Below are positions 28,991 through 39,547 of a stretch of 64,000 bases of DNA, one piece after another (the stretch's first letter is position 1; every line of letters begins with the position of its first letter). The stretch comes from Lelliottia amnigena (GTDB lineage: Bacteria; Pseudomonadota; Gammaproteobacteria; Enterobacterales; Enterobacteriaceae): positions 2,170,001 through 2,234,000 of the forward strand of contig LR134135.1 in the NCBI GenBank assembly GCA_900635465.1, read 5' to 3'. A program made the position numbers and the translations under genes. The notes beneath the pieces are model-generated. The model did not search any database, had not been told where the DNA came from, and saw only the letters and a list, made by a program, of their open reading frames with translations.

Positions 28991-29059
28991 CGGGTTCCTT
29001 GAAATGATTTCCCCTTTTTATAACCTATTTTTACGCCGCCACTGGCGCAAAAGTGCTTT

Positions 29060-30715
29060 TTAGCGACGAACACCGCGCTGCATGATGCCTAGCGCCGTGA
29101 GCATCAGCACAAGCCCTGTCATCAGCGTGAGCGTCGCCATCGCCATGCCTTGTCCAATCGAGCCTTGCTCAAATTGACGCCAGATAAACACTGACACGGT
29201 TTGCGTTCCGGCAGGGGCAAGTAACAGCGAAGTCACCAACTCTCGCGAGGCGATCGCAAACACCATCAACATCGCCGCCAGCAAGGCCGGAGAGACCAGA
29301 GGCAGCACGATAAACCGCAGCGCCTGAAACGCCGACGCGCCGTGAACGCGCGCAGCCGGCTCGAGATTACCGCCTAACTGGCGTAACGCGCTCCCGACGT
29401 AACGCACCGGCCACGGCAGCAGCAGACAGCAATAGGAAAGCAGTAAAATCACCCAGCTGTTATAGGGCGAAATCGTCCAGAACGGCTGGTTCCACAGCAG
29501 GATTAACCCCACGCCAACCACCACGCCCGGCAATGCCGCAGGCATCAGCGACAAGGCATCAATCACGCCGCGCCCTTTAATCTTTTGCACCACGACCAGC
29601 CAGGAGGCAAGAAGCCCAAAACTTCCCGTAATACAGGCGGCCCCAAACGCCAGTGAAAGACTGGTTCCGAGCGCCGACAGCGCATCGCCCTGCTGGCTAA
29701 ATAGCGCCGTATAATGTGACAACGTCACGTTATCGGTTGTCACACCCCCAGACAGCGTGCCTAAAATGCCCGAAAGCGCCATCGACGCGCCCGGCAGAAT
29801 AACGGCGATGATGCCGACCAGCGCCATCATCAGCACAATCGGAAACGTGAACACCCCTGCATCTGTCCCCCTATTTTCCGTGGGTTTACCGGTAATACTG
29901 GTGACGTCATGATGCCCGGTCAGCTTTTTCTGTAATGCCCAGGCGCACAGCGCAATCACCACTAACACCACGGACAGCATTGACGTACCCGAGAGATCAA
30001 CCGGCCAGTCTGCCAGTTTTTTCTCGATATCCGTCGTTAACATCAATACCCCGGCACGTGTTCCCAGCGCCGCCGGAACGCCAAACTCTTCGATGGCCAG
30101 CGTAAACGCCAGCAGCATCCCTGCGGCCAGCGCGGGAGAGAGCATCGGCAGCGTAATGTGCCAGAACGCCCTTCCGGCGCTCGCGCCGTGGACGCGCGCC
30201 ACTAACGCCAGACGCTGTCCGCTGGCCAGTAAACTGCGCGAAACCGCAAAGTAGATAACCGGAAAAATATTCAGCGCCATCACCAGCACAATGCCGGTTT
30301 TACTGAACAGCAGATCGTTGAGATTAATGCCCGTTAGCTGCTGCAAATATCCGTTGGTCTGGAGCACCAGCATCCACGACAGCGCGGCAATATAAGGCGG
30401 GGTGAAAAACGGAATCAAAAAAAGCAGATCCCACAGACGCGGCAGCGGCACATTAAAAAGCCCACGCGCGACACCGAGCGGAAAACCAATCACCGCGCTG
30501 ACCAGCGCCACGCCGGTTGCAATCTGCAACGTCCCACCCAGCATCACAGGCAGCTGAGGTTCCGCCAATAATATACTCACGCCACTGAACGCGCCCGAAA
30601 GCGATCCGGCGCTGAACTGCGGGAAAATTGCCTGCAAGACAATAAAAGCGAGCGGAAACGCCACCAGAACGATCAACACGGCGAGCGTCACACCCGAAAT
30701 AAATCGCTGTTTCAC
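29060..30715 (-). CDS. ABC transporter permease, fused two-domain type
   Basis: The 551-residue inner-membrane protein has about 12 hydrophobic segments in two similar halves. Each half carries the permease coupling motif: ARVHGASAGRAFWHITLPML in the first, and ARVHGASAFQALRFIVLPLV in the second. This plan is that of FbpB/AfuB (ferric iron) and related importers of the Fe3+/thiamine/2-aminoethylphosphonate class. Translation starts at a GTG (30715) with AGGA ahead. It is last in a three-gene operon with the ATPase and binding protein upstream. The substrate cannot be settled; no Fur box is seen at the operon promoter. Confidence 0.85.
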   Translation of the reverse strand: MKQRFISGVTLAVLIVLVAFPLAFIVLQAIFPQFSAGSLSGAFSGVSILLAEPQLPVMLGGTLQIATGVALVSAVIGFPLGVARGLFNVPLPRLWDLLFLIPFFTPPYIAALSWMLVLQTNGYLQQLTGINLNDLLFSKTGIVLVMALNIFPVIYFAVSRSLLASGQRLALVARVHGASAGRAFWHITLPMLSPALAAGMLLAFTLAIEEFGVPAALGTRAGVLMLTTDIEKKLADWPVDLSGTSMLSVVLVVIALCAWALQKKLTGHHDVTSITGKPTENRGTDAGVFTFPIVLMMALVGIIAVILPGASMALSGILGTLSGGVTTDNVTLSHYTALFSQQGDALSALGTSLSLAFGAACITGSFGLLASWLVVVQKIKGRGVIDALSLMPAALPGVVVGVGLILLWNQPFWTISPYNSWVILLLSYCCLLLPWPVRYVGSALRQLGGNLEPAARVHGASAFQALRFIVLPLVSPALLAAMLMVFAIASRELVTSLLLAPAGTQTVSVFIWRQFEQGSIGQGMAMATLTLMTGLVLMLTALGIMQRGVRR

Positions 30716-30754
30716 GAGGAAATCCTGAAGACGGGGTTGCCCCCGTCGGATGAA

Positions 30755-31722
30755 TTACAGGGAGAAAAGCGTGTTGAAGCGCTTGAGGATCGCGCTGCGC
30801 TCGCTGGAGCCATCATTTTTGACCGGCAGGATTTTCAGCTCATTTAACAACGGGCGTTTAGCCTTAACGTCTTCGCGCGCGGGCATCAGCCAGGCGTCGG
30901 CCACCATCGACTGCCCTTCCGGTGACAGGACATAATCAACAAACGCATTCGCGTCGTCAGCATGCTGAGTCGACTTCAGAATCATCATGGGACGCGGAGC
31001 GATCACTGTTCCGCTCGCCGGGAAGATCACTTTCAGCGACTCGCCCTGATGAATATTGCCGTAGGAAACATAGTCGACCGCGCCAAACACCGCGGCTTTC
31101 GCGCCCTGCATCACCGGCGTGACGGCCTGTGCGTTCGGGCCGCTTACGACCATCCCGTTCTTCTTCAGTTCGTCAAACAGTGTCCAGGCTTTGTCGCCCA
31201 TGCCATTTTGCAAACCGATCAGCAAATCCAGCGAAGCCCCGACAGCGCCGGATCGGGCGTGGTGACTTTATCTTTGAATGCCTCAGTGGCGAGATCCTGC
31301 CACTCCTTGGGTTCCGGCGTGCCGCTTTTGGTGTTCCACACGATCCCCAGCGCAGAGATCCCCTGCGCGACGTAATCGGCAGATTTCAGTTCAGCCGGTA
31401 CGTTAGCGGCATTCGCGCTCTGATACGGCAACAGCCATCCGCGAGTATGCAGATCTTCAGCCGTGTCCCACGACGCAGAAATCAAAATATCGGGCCTGCG
31501 GATTGGCCTGTTCAGCTTCCAGACGCGCCATCACTTTGCCCGTGGTTGCCTGGAAAATATCCACTTTCACGCCTGTTTTCTTTTCAAACCGGTCGCCAGA
31601 TTTTTGGCCAGCGATCCTGGCCCCGCAGTGTAAACCGTCAGCGCATGTGCGCTGGACATCATGACGGTGGATAGCGCCATTGCGAGCAATACTCCCTTTT
31701 TAGCGGAAAATGACTTTTTCAT
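30755..31722 (-). CDS. Periplasmic binding protein of the Fe3+/phosphonate class, three frameshifts
   Basis: The protein has a signal peptide (MKKSFSAKKGVLLAMALSTV, cleaved after SAHA). The domain then reads LTVYTAGPGSLAKNLATGFE, KKTGVKVDIFQATTGKVMAR, DILISASWDTAEDL and GLGIVWN-like ALGIVWNTKSG. This is the FbpA/PotD-like type II binding protein. Breaks lie near 31594 (one T missing), 31496 (one C extra) and 31241 (one G missing). Corrected length is about 322 residues. The start at 31722 overlaps the ATPase stop by ATGA. A GACGGGG/CCCCCGTC hairpin (about 30730-30748) separates it from the permease gene; such hairpins often keep binding-protein mRNA more abundant. Ligand unknown. Confidence 0.82.
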
Positions 31723-32410
31723 GCGAACTCCCCAGAGGATGAAATCAAACGATCGGCAGCGACGCTGCCAGCAGATAAATGCACGATGCGATCGGCCAGG
31801 ATTTCAGCCTCCCGGCGATCGTGGGTGACATAGACAGCCGTCGTCCCAAGCTGACGCAGCAGCGTAGCCATCTCCAGACAAGAGATTCGCGCAGTTCGCT
31901 ATCGAGGTTGGAAAGCGGTTCGTCGAACAGCAGCACGCGCGGTTCCGCGACAATCGCGCGGGCGAGTGCCACGCGCTGTTGTTGACCGCCCGATAAACCT
32001 GCCGGTTTACGATCGGCAAACTCACTGAGTCCAACACGAGCCAGCGCCTGCGCGACGCGGGAATCACACTCCTGGCGTCTGACGTTGCGCATTTTTAGCG
32101 GGAACGCGACGTTTTGCGCGACCGTCATGTGCGGCCACAGAGCGTAATCCTGGAAAACCATGCCGATATCGCGCGCTTCTGGCGGTAACGACCACCCGGC
32201 TTTCGCAACCAGCCGATCGCCAAAATGGATTTCACCTTGCGCGGGATGCGTGAGTCCGGCGAGCAGACGCAGCAGCGTACTTTTACCGCAGCCTGACGGT
32301 CCCAGCAGTGCAACCACACTGCCTGCGTCAATGTGCAGATCGATTTGATTTAATACCGTGTTCGCACCAAAAGCGTAGGAAACGCCATTGAGCGTGATAG
32401 ATGTGAACAT
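31719..32410 (-). CDS. ABC transporter ATP-binding protein, one frameshift
   Basis: The approximately 230-residue ATPase shows Walker A LLGPSGCGKSTLLRLL (about residue 35), Q-loop FQDYALWPHMTVAQN, signature LSGGQQQRVALARAI, and Walker B RVLLFDEPLSNLD. After the break near 31880 (one T missing is the simplest repair), the other frame supplies TAVYVTHDRREAEILADRIV with the switch His. It lacks the long C-terminal regulatory domain of larger FbpC/PotA proteins. Its TGA overlaps the ATG of the binding-protein gene. It is first in the operon and divergent from the flavin-reductase-like gene. Confidence 0.85.
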
Positions 32411-32545
32411 ATTGTTATCCTCTTTGGGATTTAATGTCCGACACTGTAGGCAGGCAAGATGACGAATGCATGACGGTTATGTTGCGACTTGATTTCATCC
32501 GTGATTCAGTCGTTTAATGCCGTAAAACCTCTTTAAGGAATTTCT

Positions 32546-33117
32546 ATGAACCACTTCCGTCCCGTCGAGTTAAAACACGCCAGTCGCCTGCTCAATCACG
32601 GCCCGACGGTGCTGATTACCAGCCGTGACGAGACGATTGACCGTCGCAACGTGATGGCCGCCGCCTGGTCGATGCCCGTCGAATTTGAACCACCGCGCAT
32701 CGCTATCGTCGTCGACAAAAGCGCGTGGTCGCGTGAACTCATCGAGCGCAGCGGGAAATTCGGTATCGTGATCCCAGGCGTTGCCGCAGCCAACTGGACG
32801 TATGCGGTAGGCAGCGTCAGCGGACGAGACGAAGACAAATTCAACGCCTACGGTATTCCGGTGATAAACGGCCCGGAATTGGGCCTGCCGGTGATTGAAG
32901 AGAAATGTCTGGCGTGGATGGAGTGCCGTCTGCTCCCCGCGACGTCCGCGGCGGAAAAATACGATACCCTGTTCGGCGAAGTTGTTGCGGCAGCGGCCGA
33001 CGAACGCGCGTTCGTGGCGGGTCGCTGCATTTTGATGAGGACAAACTGAACACGCTCCACCATTTGGGCGCGGGGACGTTTGTTGTCAGTGGGAAAACAG
33101 TGCGTGCCCCGGAATAG
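32546..33117 (+). CDS. Flavin reductase-like (FMN-binding) protein, one frameshift
   Basis: The approximately 190-residue protein belongs to the flavin reductase-like group with a split-barrel FMN fold. VLITSRDETIDRRNVMAAAW, RIAIVVDKSAWSRELIERSG and a GRDEDKFNAYGI segment are visible. Many members hand reduced flavin to a partner oxygenase, while others use tightly bound FMN. The frame breaks near 33025 (CGCTGCATTTTG for CGCTGGCATTTTG, one G missing), after which HFDEDKLNTLHHLGAGTFVV completes it. It is divergent from the importer operon and convergent with arnF. No partner enzyme is adjacent; two flavin monooxygenases lie 17 kb away. Function inferred from family only. Confidence 0.8.
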
Positions 33118-33148
33118 GCAGCTACAACCGCTGAATTTATGACTGCGG

Positions 33149-33168
33149 CGGTGATTCCTTTCACCGCA
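33149..33168. terminator. Hairpin between the flavin reductase-like gene and arnF
   Basis: GCGGTGA and TCACCGC form a stem around a short loop in the 82-base gap between convergent genes. No strong T-run. Confidence 0.4.
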
Positions 33169-33199
33169 ATTGTCTGCCTGCGGAGCCTGAACGGTACGC

Positions 33200-33583
33200 C
33201 TACGATTTTTTGTCAGGCAAACTCACTAACAACAAACCGACAAAAATCACGCTAACCCCCGCAAGCTTACCTGCGCTGAACGATTCATGCAGCCAGGGGA
33301 GCCAGATAGCGGCAGCCCACACCAGCACGTAACTTATACTCAGCAGCGGGTACGCTTTACTTAACGCGATACGGCGCAAAGCCATATACCAGCAGCCCAT
33401 TGAAAAGACATAGGCAAACAAGCCGATGACCAATGCCACTGCACCGGGTGTGACATGTAAAAACGCCGATATTAATGCGTCGGTCTGGCCCACCGGCGGC
33501 AGCGTCACCATCGCCCATTTCATAATGAGCTGAGCACCGCTGACCAACAGCACGCTCATTACTGCCCAGACGTATCCCATCAT
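33200..33583 (-). CDS. arnF: Undecaprenyl-phosphate-L-Ara4N flippase subunit ArnF
   Basis: The 127-residue EmrE-like membrane protein has four hydrophobic helices ([20 protein letters not shown] at the start, [20 protein letters not shown] in the middle). With ArnE it is thought to flip L-Ara4N-phosphoundecaprenol to the periplasmic side. It is the last gene of arnBCADTEF and overlaps arnE by four bases. Confidence 0.93.
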   Translation of the reverse strand: MMGYVWAVMSVLLVSGAQLIMKWAMVTLPPVGQTDALISAFLHVTPGAVALVIGLFAYVFSMGCWYMALRRIALSKAYPLLSISYVLVWAAAIWLPWLHESFSAGKLAGVSVIFVGLLLVSLPDKKS

Positions 33584-33903
33584 GCGGTCCCTCCCAGGAG
33601 GATAATCCCCACCATGATCAGCAAAACGCCCACCCCGTGGCGAAGCGAGATGGGCTCATGCCAGATAAAACGTGCCGCGAGCGTAATAAAGATAAAGTTC
33701 AGGCTGAGCATCGGGTACGCAACGCTGACCGGCACGGTCTGGAGCACGAAAAGCCACAGCAACATGGCGCAGCCCAGCAGGAGAAGGCTTAGCGCCAGCC
33801 AGCCCAAAACACGCTGGCGCGCTCGCGTGTGGGCGGCCTGCTTTTGACAAAGCTGGCCGCCACAACTCAGTAGACTGGCAAACACAATGAGCACATAACT
33901 CAT
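33580..33903 (-). CDS. arnE: Undecaprenyl-phosphate-L-Ara4N flippase subunit ArnE
   Basis: The 107-residue, four-helix EmrE-like protein ([20 protein letters not shown]; later [19 protein letters not shown]) pairs with ArnF as the proposed L-Ara4N lipid flippase. It is slightly shorter than E. coli ArnE (111 residues). Its start overlaps the arnT stop, and its stop overlaps the arnF start, both as ATGA. Confidence 0.93.
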   Translation of the reverse strand: MSYVLIVFASLLSCGGQLCQKQAAHTRARQRVLGWLALSLLLLGCAMLLWLFVLQTVPVSVAYPMLSLNFIFITLAARFIWHEPISLRHGVGVLLIMVGIILLGGTA

Positions 33904-35561
33904 GGCGTTTTTTCATAGAAGAAGAGTAAGAAACGCCCTTTATGATAAAGCCGATCGGGCGGTGGCAGATCACTGTCTTCCGGGACGTTATCTTTCGACA
34001 ATAATTTCACCAGCGAGACGTTACCCTCTTTACGATGTAACGCCAGCCAGCTGGCGAAATCGTTGCGAGAAACCAAGTTATCTTTCGCATCAGCAAAGTT
34101 TGTCAGGCCATAGTCAAGCTCACCCGGTTTTGCATAAAGCGTAATATCGTTACGCTTCATTTCCCAGGCGATGCCTGCGCCAACACCGACGCTGTCAGCA
34201 AGAATGTAACGGCTGCTCTCCAGTTCCGGACGCACCTGCTCAATAAAAGCCTGCGGATGCTTGGAGTAGATAACCTTGTCGGGAATCATGCCCCCCACTA
34301 ACAGCGCGATACCCAGCGGACACAGCGCGGCCCATTGCCAGAGCCGGGCATTGTTACGCGTGGTGAAGTAACCGACCAATGCCCACACCAGGAACGCAAT
34401 ACTCGCCTGAATCACTTTCAGCACTTCATGGTTGGCATAAAGCGGATGTTTCACCACTCCCCACGGCGCCAGAACCAGCAGCACAATCAGCGTGCACACC
34501 GCGCCAAATACGGTATTGATCCAACCATTCACTTTTAGCGTGCGGGGTGTTGCCACTAACTGTGTGGCATGGCGCGCCAGCAAAATAGCCAGCGGCGCGA
34601 AGCACGGCAAAATATAAGTAGGAAGTTTGCCTTTCGCGATGCTAAAGAACAGCAGCGGCATCACGACCCAACCCAACAGGTACAGCGTTCCGCTTTCGAG
34701 ATGCCGTTCTGTCCAGCCACGTTTAAGCGCCCCGGGTAATAACGCGACCCACGGCAGGCAACCCGCAATCAGGAATGGAATGTAATACCAGAACGGAGCC
34801 TTATGCTGCGCGTCATTTTCTGCAAAACGCTGAATGTGCTCAACCCAGAAGAAATAGTGCCAGAACGTCGGTTCCGCTTTCGCAATCGCCAGCGCCCACG
34901 GCAACGTTATCAGCGTGGCGCTGATGACCGCCAACGGCCCAAACAGCAGCACCTCTTTCCAGCGTTTTTGCGTAATCACCCACGGCAAAACACCCAGCAC
35001 CGGGACGGCTAACGCGAGGAATCCCTTGGTCATCACGCCCATACCACAGGCCAGACCGAGCAGAATGTATCCCCCTGCTTTACCCGCGCGCGTTTGCGCG
35101 TTGGCCCCCAACCAGAAACTGCACATCGCCGCGACCAGCCACAGGGTAATCATGGGGTCAAGAACGGCATACGTCCCCACGCCATAAACCAGTAAACAGG
35201 TCAGGAAAATCACCCCTGACAGGACGGCCATTTTCGTGTCACGCCAGAGGCGGAAAGCCAACCACACCACCATCAGCGCGCTTAAGGTTATTGAAAATAC
35301 CGAACCGAATCTGACCGAGAAATTGTTATGGCCGAAAATCATCTGGCTAAGGTTGTTAATCCAGTATCCCGCCACCGGTTTTTCAAAATAGCGCACATCC
35401 AAAAAGTGCGGAACTATCCAGTTTCCTGCTGACAGCATCTCGCGGCTGATTTCCGCGTAGCGGGTTTCATCAGGCTGCCAAAGCGCACGAAATTCAAGTG
35501 GAAGCAGGTAAAGCAGAGCAAAACCCAATAACAGGACGAGCGAATACTGTGCTGATTTCAT
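33900..35561 (-). CDS. arnT: L-Ara4N transferase ArnT
   Basis: The 553-residue inner-membrane glycosyltransferase moves L-Ara4N from its lipid carrier onto lipid A phosphates at the periplasmic face. This lowers binding of polymyxin and cationic peptides. It has the GT-C plan: about 12 hydrophobic segments and a periplasmic first loop with the catalytic Asp region [20 protein letters not shown], plus a soluble C-terminal domain. It matches E. coli ArnT (550 residues). It overlaps arnE but lies 129 bases after the end of arnD, whereas these genes usually touch or overlap. The frame is intact over 1.66 kb. Confidence 0.95.
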   Translation of the reverse strand: MKSAQYSLVLLLGFALLYLLPLEFRALWQPDETRYAEISREMLSAGNWIVPHFLDVRYFEKPVAGYWINNLSQMIFGHNNFSVRFGSVFSITLSALMVVWLAFRLWRDTKMAVLSGVIFLTCLLVYGVGTYAVLDPMITLWLVAAMCSFWLGANAQTRAGKAGGYILLGLACGMGVMTKGFLALAVPVLGVLPWVITQKRWKEVLLFGPLAVISATLITLPWALAIAKAEPTFWHYFFWVEHIQRFAENDAQHKAPFWYYIPFLIAGCLPWVALLPGALKRGWTERHLESGTLYLLGWVVMPLLFFSIAKGKLPTYILPCFAPLAILLARHATQLVATPRTLKVNGWINTVFGAVCTLIVLLVLAPWGVVKHPLYANHEVLKVIQASIAFLVWALVGYFTTRNNARLWQWAALCPLGIALLVGGMIPDKVIYSKHPQAFIEQVRPELESSRYILADSVGVGAGIAWEMKRNDITLYAKPGELDYGLTNFADAKDNLVSRNDFASWLALHRKEGNVSLVKLLSKDNVPEDSDLPPPDRLYHKGRFLLFFYEKTP

Positions 35562-35690
35562 CCTTAAATACCCTAAATAATTCGAATGTCAGGCAGACGA
35601 CCGGGGCAAAAATCCCCGCCACAGCGCGAACGATGTGACGGGGACACACTTCGGGAGCCAACGTACCTGCAGCCTGAGGTAAGCCTGGAT
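35562..35690 (-). other. 129-base spacer inside the arn operon
   Basis: No gene is seen between arnD and arnT. The stretch holds a small hairpin (TACCT/AGGTA, about 35668-35685) and a GGGGATTTTTGCCCC-type pairing near 35614. It could be a processing or polarity element, or decayed sequence. Confidence 0.4.
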
Positions 35691-36587
35691 TTACTGGCCG
35701 ACACGTTGTTGGCAACCCAACCAACCCTCGCGGCCAGGAATCGCGCCGCGCACCACTTTGCCCAATGGCAATGTCGATAAATCGTCAGGTAACAGCTCGC
35801 TTAGTGGACAAAAGGTAATACCTTCCTGCGCGGCCATCGTGAGCAACTCGTCAAAGTCTTTGCGCATCACAATCCCTTCCACTTCGGCGTGGATGGTGTA
35901 CACCGGGGTTCCGGTGTCTTGTTTGATGCGATCAAGGATAAATCGATTGTAACTTTCACGGCTAACGCCCTCACCGATCACTTCATCCCAGGTGGGTAGC
36001 GTGACCGGAATTTGCACCGTCCCGGTGCTCCCGTCCGCCATCACCGGTCGAAACGGTGTGGTGCCCCGGCAGTCACTGTTGTAGCGAAAACCGAAAGACT
36101 CTTTCGCTTTCACAACGCGCTGATCGGCTCGCCACCCGGCAACCGCTGAGCATGTCACCGGCTGTTCAATAATGTCGGTCAACGTATCAAGCCCGAGACG
36201 AATGTGTTTCTCAAGATGGTTGTTGTCCCAAACACCTGCCCAGGTTTGCCACGCAAAGTGATCCCACGCGTGCAGGCCGACTTCATGGTGGTCCGCCGCC
36301 GCTGAAATAATGTCAGCATTACCCGCCCCAATCTGGCGGCCCGGCCATGCCGTACCCGCCAGCAAAATGTCCCAGCCGTAGAGCGAGGCGGCGTTTGAAC
36401 GCAGCATCTTCCACAAGAACTGCGGTTTCACCAGCCGCCATAGATGGCGTCCCATGTTGTCCGGCCCAACGCTCATAAAAAAAGTGGCCTGGATTGCATG
36501 CAAACTTAAAATCTCAAGAAGATGCGGAACCCCTTCTCGGGTGCCGCGCCATGTATCGACATCAATGCGCAGACCCACTTTTCTCAT
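35691..36587 (-). CDS. arnD: 4-deoxy-4-formamido-L-arabinose-phosphoundecaprenol deformylase ArnD
   Basis: The 298-residue enzyme removes the formyl group from the lipid-linked sugar, making the pathway irreversible. It belongs to the polysaccharide deacetylase/NodB family: the metal-binding Asp is in [17 protein letters not shown] and the His pair in [27 protein letters not shown] and [13 protein letters not shown] match E. coli ArnD (296 residues). Its start overlaps the arnA stop by four bases. Confidence 0.95.
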   Translation of the reverse strand: MRKVGLRIDVDTWRGTREGVPHLLEILSLHAIQATFFMSVGPDNMGRHLWRLVKPQFLWKMLRSNAASLYGWDILLAGTAWPGRQIGAGNADIISAAADHHEVGLHAWDHFAWQTWAGVWDNNHLEKHIRLGLDTLTDIIEQPVTCSAVAGWRADQRVVKAKESFGFRYNSDCRGTTPFRPVMADGSTGTVQIPVTLPTWDEVIGEGVSRESYNRFILDRIKQDTGTPVYTIHAEVEGIVMRKDFDELLTMAAQEGITFCPLSELLPDDLSTLPLGKVVRGAIPGREGWLGCQQRVGQ

Positions 36588-38566
36588 ACCTGAGGTTCCG
36601 TCAATTCAACCGTTTTTAGGAAGAAATCCAGGGTTTCATCTATCGTTTTTTCCATCTCAACCGTTGGCGTCCAGCTTATTAAGCGCTGAGCGTTACGGAT
36701 GCTCGGTTTACGATGCTCGACGTCCTGGTAGCCTTTACCATAATACGTGCTGCTTTCCACTTCACGGAAACCGGCAAACGGAGGGAAATGGTGGCGCAGC
36801 GGGTGTTTTTCAAAGCTCGCCAGCAGCATTTCAGCCAGCTCTTTGATGCTCGCTTCATTATCCGGGTTACCGATATTGATGATTTGCCCGTCGCAGTTGC
36901 TGTTTTTGTTCTCAATGATGCGAAACAGCGCTTCGATACCATCGCTAATATCAGTAAAGCACCGTTTTTGACGCCCGCCGTCAATCAGCTTAATCGGCGA
37001 TCCTTCGACCAGGTTCAGGATCAGTTGGGTGATTGCACGAGAAGAACCGATACGCGCCGCATTAAGGTTATCAAGACGGGGACCCATCCAGTTAAATGGA
37101 CGGAACAGCGTAAAGCGTAGCCCTTCCTTTTCGCCATAAGCCCAGATAACACGGTCAAGCAACTGCTTGGAAACGGAGTAAATCCAGCGCTGCTTGTTGA
37201 TTGGGCCAACGATCAGATTCGAGTGATCTTCATCGAACACCTTATCGCTACACATGCCATACACTTCAGACGTGGACGGGAAGATAATGCGTTTTTGGTA
37301 TTTCACGCAATCACGAATAATCTTCAGGTTTTCTTCGAAATCGAGCTCAAAGACGCGCAGCGGATTACGGGTATATTCGATTGGCGTGGCAATCGCCACC
37401 AGGGGCAGAACCACGTCACATTTTTTGATGTGGTATTCAATCCATTCAGAGTGAATACTGATGTCCCCTTCCACAAAGTGGAAACGCGCATTGCCAATGA
37501 AACGGCTTATCGCATCGGAACCGATATCCAGGCCATACACTTCAAAGTTGTCGTCTTGCAGTAAACGTTCCGTCAGGTGATTACCGATGAACCCGTTCAC
37601 GCCAAGAATTAACACGCGTGTGCGGCGCTTGATGGCGGAAACCGGCTGGCTACTGATGATCGCGCCCGCAACCAGCCCCAGCGTTTGTGCCAGCTGCGAG
37701 CCTTGCATGTAAACGCCATTTTCGGTTTGCCCGGTCATGATTTCCAGCGCACCCGCGCCGGTAGCAATCACCAGCGGGCTGACAGACAATACGGTTCCCG
37801 CTTTTGCGGGCTGTAATTCGTCCCGAACACGCGCTTTCCAGACAATAAACTTACTGCCGCCCACATATCCAAACGCCCCCGGCCACGGGTCAGTCACCGC
37901 ACGCACCAGATTGTTAATGTCCTGTGCCGAAGCATGCCAGTCAATGCAGCCATCTTGCGCAGTACGGCGGCCAAAAATGCTGGCCTGGGTGTGATCTTGT
38001 TCAACCTGTGGGAAATGCCCGGTTTTGATCACCGGCAAAATATCGTTCAACAGATCGGTCGACGCTTGCGTCAGTTTACGATGCAGCGTTAATGCCGTTT
38101 CTTCCGGCGTAATGGCCACACAATGCTGTGCAACAATGGCACCGGCATCGGCACGGCTCACCATTCGGTGGAGCGTAACGCCTGTTCCCGTTTCTCCTTT
38201 CACCAGCACCCAGTTCAGCGGCGCGCGGCCACGGTAATGCGGCAGCAGCGAACCGTGCAGGTTGAATGCCCCCACCGTGGCGCTATTCAGAATTTCATCG
38301 CACAGCAAGTGGCGATAATAGAACGAAAAAATCACGTCAGGCTGTGCAGATTTAATGCGGTCAACCCACAGTGGATGATTCACATCGTTGGGTGCATAAA
38401 CGGGAATACCATGCTCCGCCGCGGTGCGAGCCACTGAGCCAAAGAAATGGTTTTCAGAAGGAGCATCAGGATGGGTATAAATGGCTGTGATGTCATAACC
38501 CGCAGCTACCAGTGCGTTAATGCCCGCACACCCAATGTCGTGATAAGCGAATACGACAGCTTTCAT
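36584..38566 (-). CDS. arnA: Bifunctional UDP-L-Ara4N formyltransferase / UDP-glucuronate decarboxylase ArnA
   Basis: The 660-residue cytoplasmic enzyme has two domains. Residues 1 to about 305 form the 10-formyl-THF-dependent formyltransferase, with the [16 protein letters not shown] motif and its catalytic Asn-His-Asp set. Residues from about 315 form the NAD-dependent decarboxylase, with the Rossmann motif [16 protein letters not shown] and the short-chain dehydrogenase YxxxK in [10 protein letters not shown]. The C-terminal half oxidises and decarboxylates UDP-glucuronate; the N-terminal half formylates UDP-L-Ara4N made by ArnB. It has the size of E. coli ArnA and overlaps arnC and arnD by four bases each. 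Confidence 0.96.
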   Translation of the reverse strand: MKAVVFAYHDIGCAGINALVAAGYDITAIYTHPDAPSENHFFGSVARTAAEHGIPVYAPNDVNHPLWVDRIKSAQPDVIFSFYYRHLLCDEILNSATVGAFNLHGSLLPHYRGRAPLNWVLVKGETGTGVTLHRMVSRADAGAIVAQHCVAITPEETALTLHRKLTQASTDLLNDILPVIKTGHFPQVEQDHTQASIFGRRTAQDGCIDWHASAQDINNLVRAVTDPWPGAFGYVGGSKFIVWKARVRDELQPAKAGTVLSVSPLVIATGAGALEIMTGQTENGVYMQGSQLAQTLGLVAGAIISSQPVSAIKRRTRVLILGVNGFIGNHLTERLLQDDNFEVYGLDIGSDAISRFIGNARFHFVEGDISIHSEWIEYHIKKCDVVLPLVAIATPIEYTRNPLRVFELDFEENLKIIRDCVKYQKRIIFPSTSEVYGMCSDKVFDEDHSNLIVGPINKQRWIYSVSKQLLDRVIWAYGEKEGLRFTLFRPFNWMGPRLDNLNAARIGSSRAITQLILNLVEGSPIKLIDGGRQKRCFTDISDGIEALFRIIENKNSNCDGQIINIGNPDNEASIKELAEMLLASFEKHPLRHHFPPFAGFREVESSTYYGKGYQDVEHRKPSIRNAQRLISWTPTVEMEKTIDETLDFFLKTVELTEPQV

Positions 38567-39546
38567 TGTTGATTTTCCTTTGGAGTTGAAACGACGTCGC
38601 GGCTAACAACGCGCTGAATAAAATAACGAGGGCGGGCCCGGACATCGGTATAGATGCGGCCGATGTATTCACCCAACAGTCCCATGGCGACAAACTGCGC
38701 GCCGATAAACATAAACAGCACGGCAAACAGCATGAACACGCCCTCCGCCGCCCATTGCGGACCGAAGGCAAGACGTAAAACCACCAGCAGAACCGACAGC
38801 GCAAAGCCCAGCACGGCGATAATGCTGCCGAAGACGCTGAGCATGCGCAGCGGTGTAGTGGTCAGGCAGGTCACCAGGTCGTACATAAGGTTAATCAGGC
38901 GCATAAAGCTGTATTTCGACTCCCCAAACTCACGCTCAGCGTGATGCACAGGGATTTCGATCGCTTTTCGCGCAAAGGTATTGGCCAGAATCGGTATAAA
39001 CGTGCTGCGCTCGTGGCAATGCAGCATCGCGTCGACAATGTGCCGACGGTACGCGCGTAACATGCACCCATAGTCGCCCATCGCTTTACCGGTGGTGCTC
39101 TGAATGAGGCGATTAATCAGCCGCGACGCGCGTTTGCGAAACCAGGTATCCTGGCGATTCTGGCGCACGGTGCCGACAACGTCATACCCTTCGTCGGCTT
39201 TAGCGACCAGACGCGGGATCTCTTCTGGCGGGTTTTGTAAATCGGCGTCCAGCGTGATAATTAGGTCCCCGGTGACGTGGCTAAAACCGGCCATAATTGC
39301 GTTGTGTTGTCCGTAATTTCGGTTGAGCAACACGGCAACAATATGACTACCGGGTTCTTCTGCGGCATCGCTGAGCATGCTGGCGGATTCGTCGCTGCTC
39401 CCATCATCGACCAACAGAATTTCGTAATCTTTACCGAGCATTTCACATGCGGCAGTCGTACGCCGGATAAGCTCGGGCAAACTTTCCTGCTCGTTATAAA
39501 CCGGGATCACCACGGACACTTTGTGGATGGCTTCTACTTTGGTCAT
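38563..39546 (-). CDS. arnC: Undecaprenyl-phosphate 4-deoxy-4-formamido-L-arabinose transferase ArnC
   Basis: The 327-residue membrane-bound GT2 transferase puts formylated Ara4N onto undecaprenyl phosphate. The cytoplasmic GT-A domain shows [32 protein letters not shown] and the metal-binding [16 protein letters not shown]. Two C-terminal hydrophobic helices follow (about residues 232-295). I chose the ATG at 39546 ([10 protein letters not shown]); an earlier in-frame ATG at 39567 lies within arnB. The arnB stop ends only a base or two before this start, and arnA overlaps its end. Confidence 0.95.
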   Translation of the reverse strand: MTKVEAIHKVSVVIPVYNEQESLPELIRRTTAACEMLGKDYEILLVDDGSSDESASMLSDAAEEPGSHIVAVLLNRNYGQHNAIMAGFSHVTGDLIITLDADLQNPPEEIPRLVAKADEGYDVVGTVRQNRQDTWFRKRASRLINRLIQSTTGKAMGDYGCMLRAYRRHIVDAMLHCHERSTFIPILANTFARKAIEIPVHHAEREFGESKYSFMRLINLMYDLVTCLTTTPLRMLSVFGSIIAVLGFALSVLLVVLRLAFGPQWAAEGVFMLFAVLFMFIGAQFVAMGLLGEYIGRIYTDVRARPRYFIQRVVSRDVVSTPKENQQ

Positions 39547-39547
39547 T

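Noticed and set aside
32411..32545. Fur or Pho box at the importer operon promoter
   Set aside because: No segment fits either consensus well enough to report.
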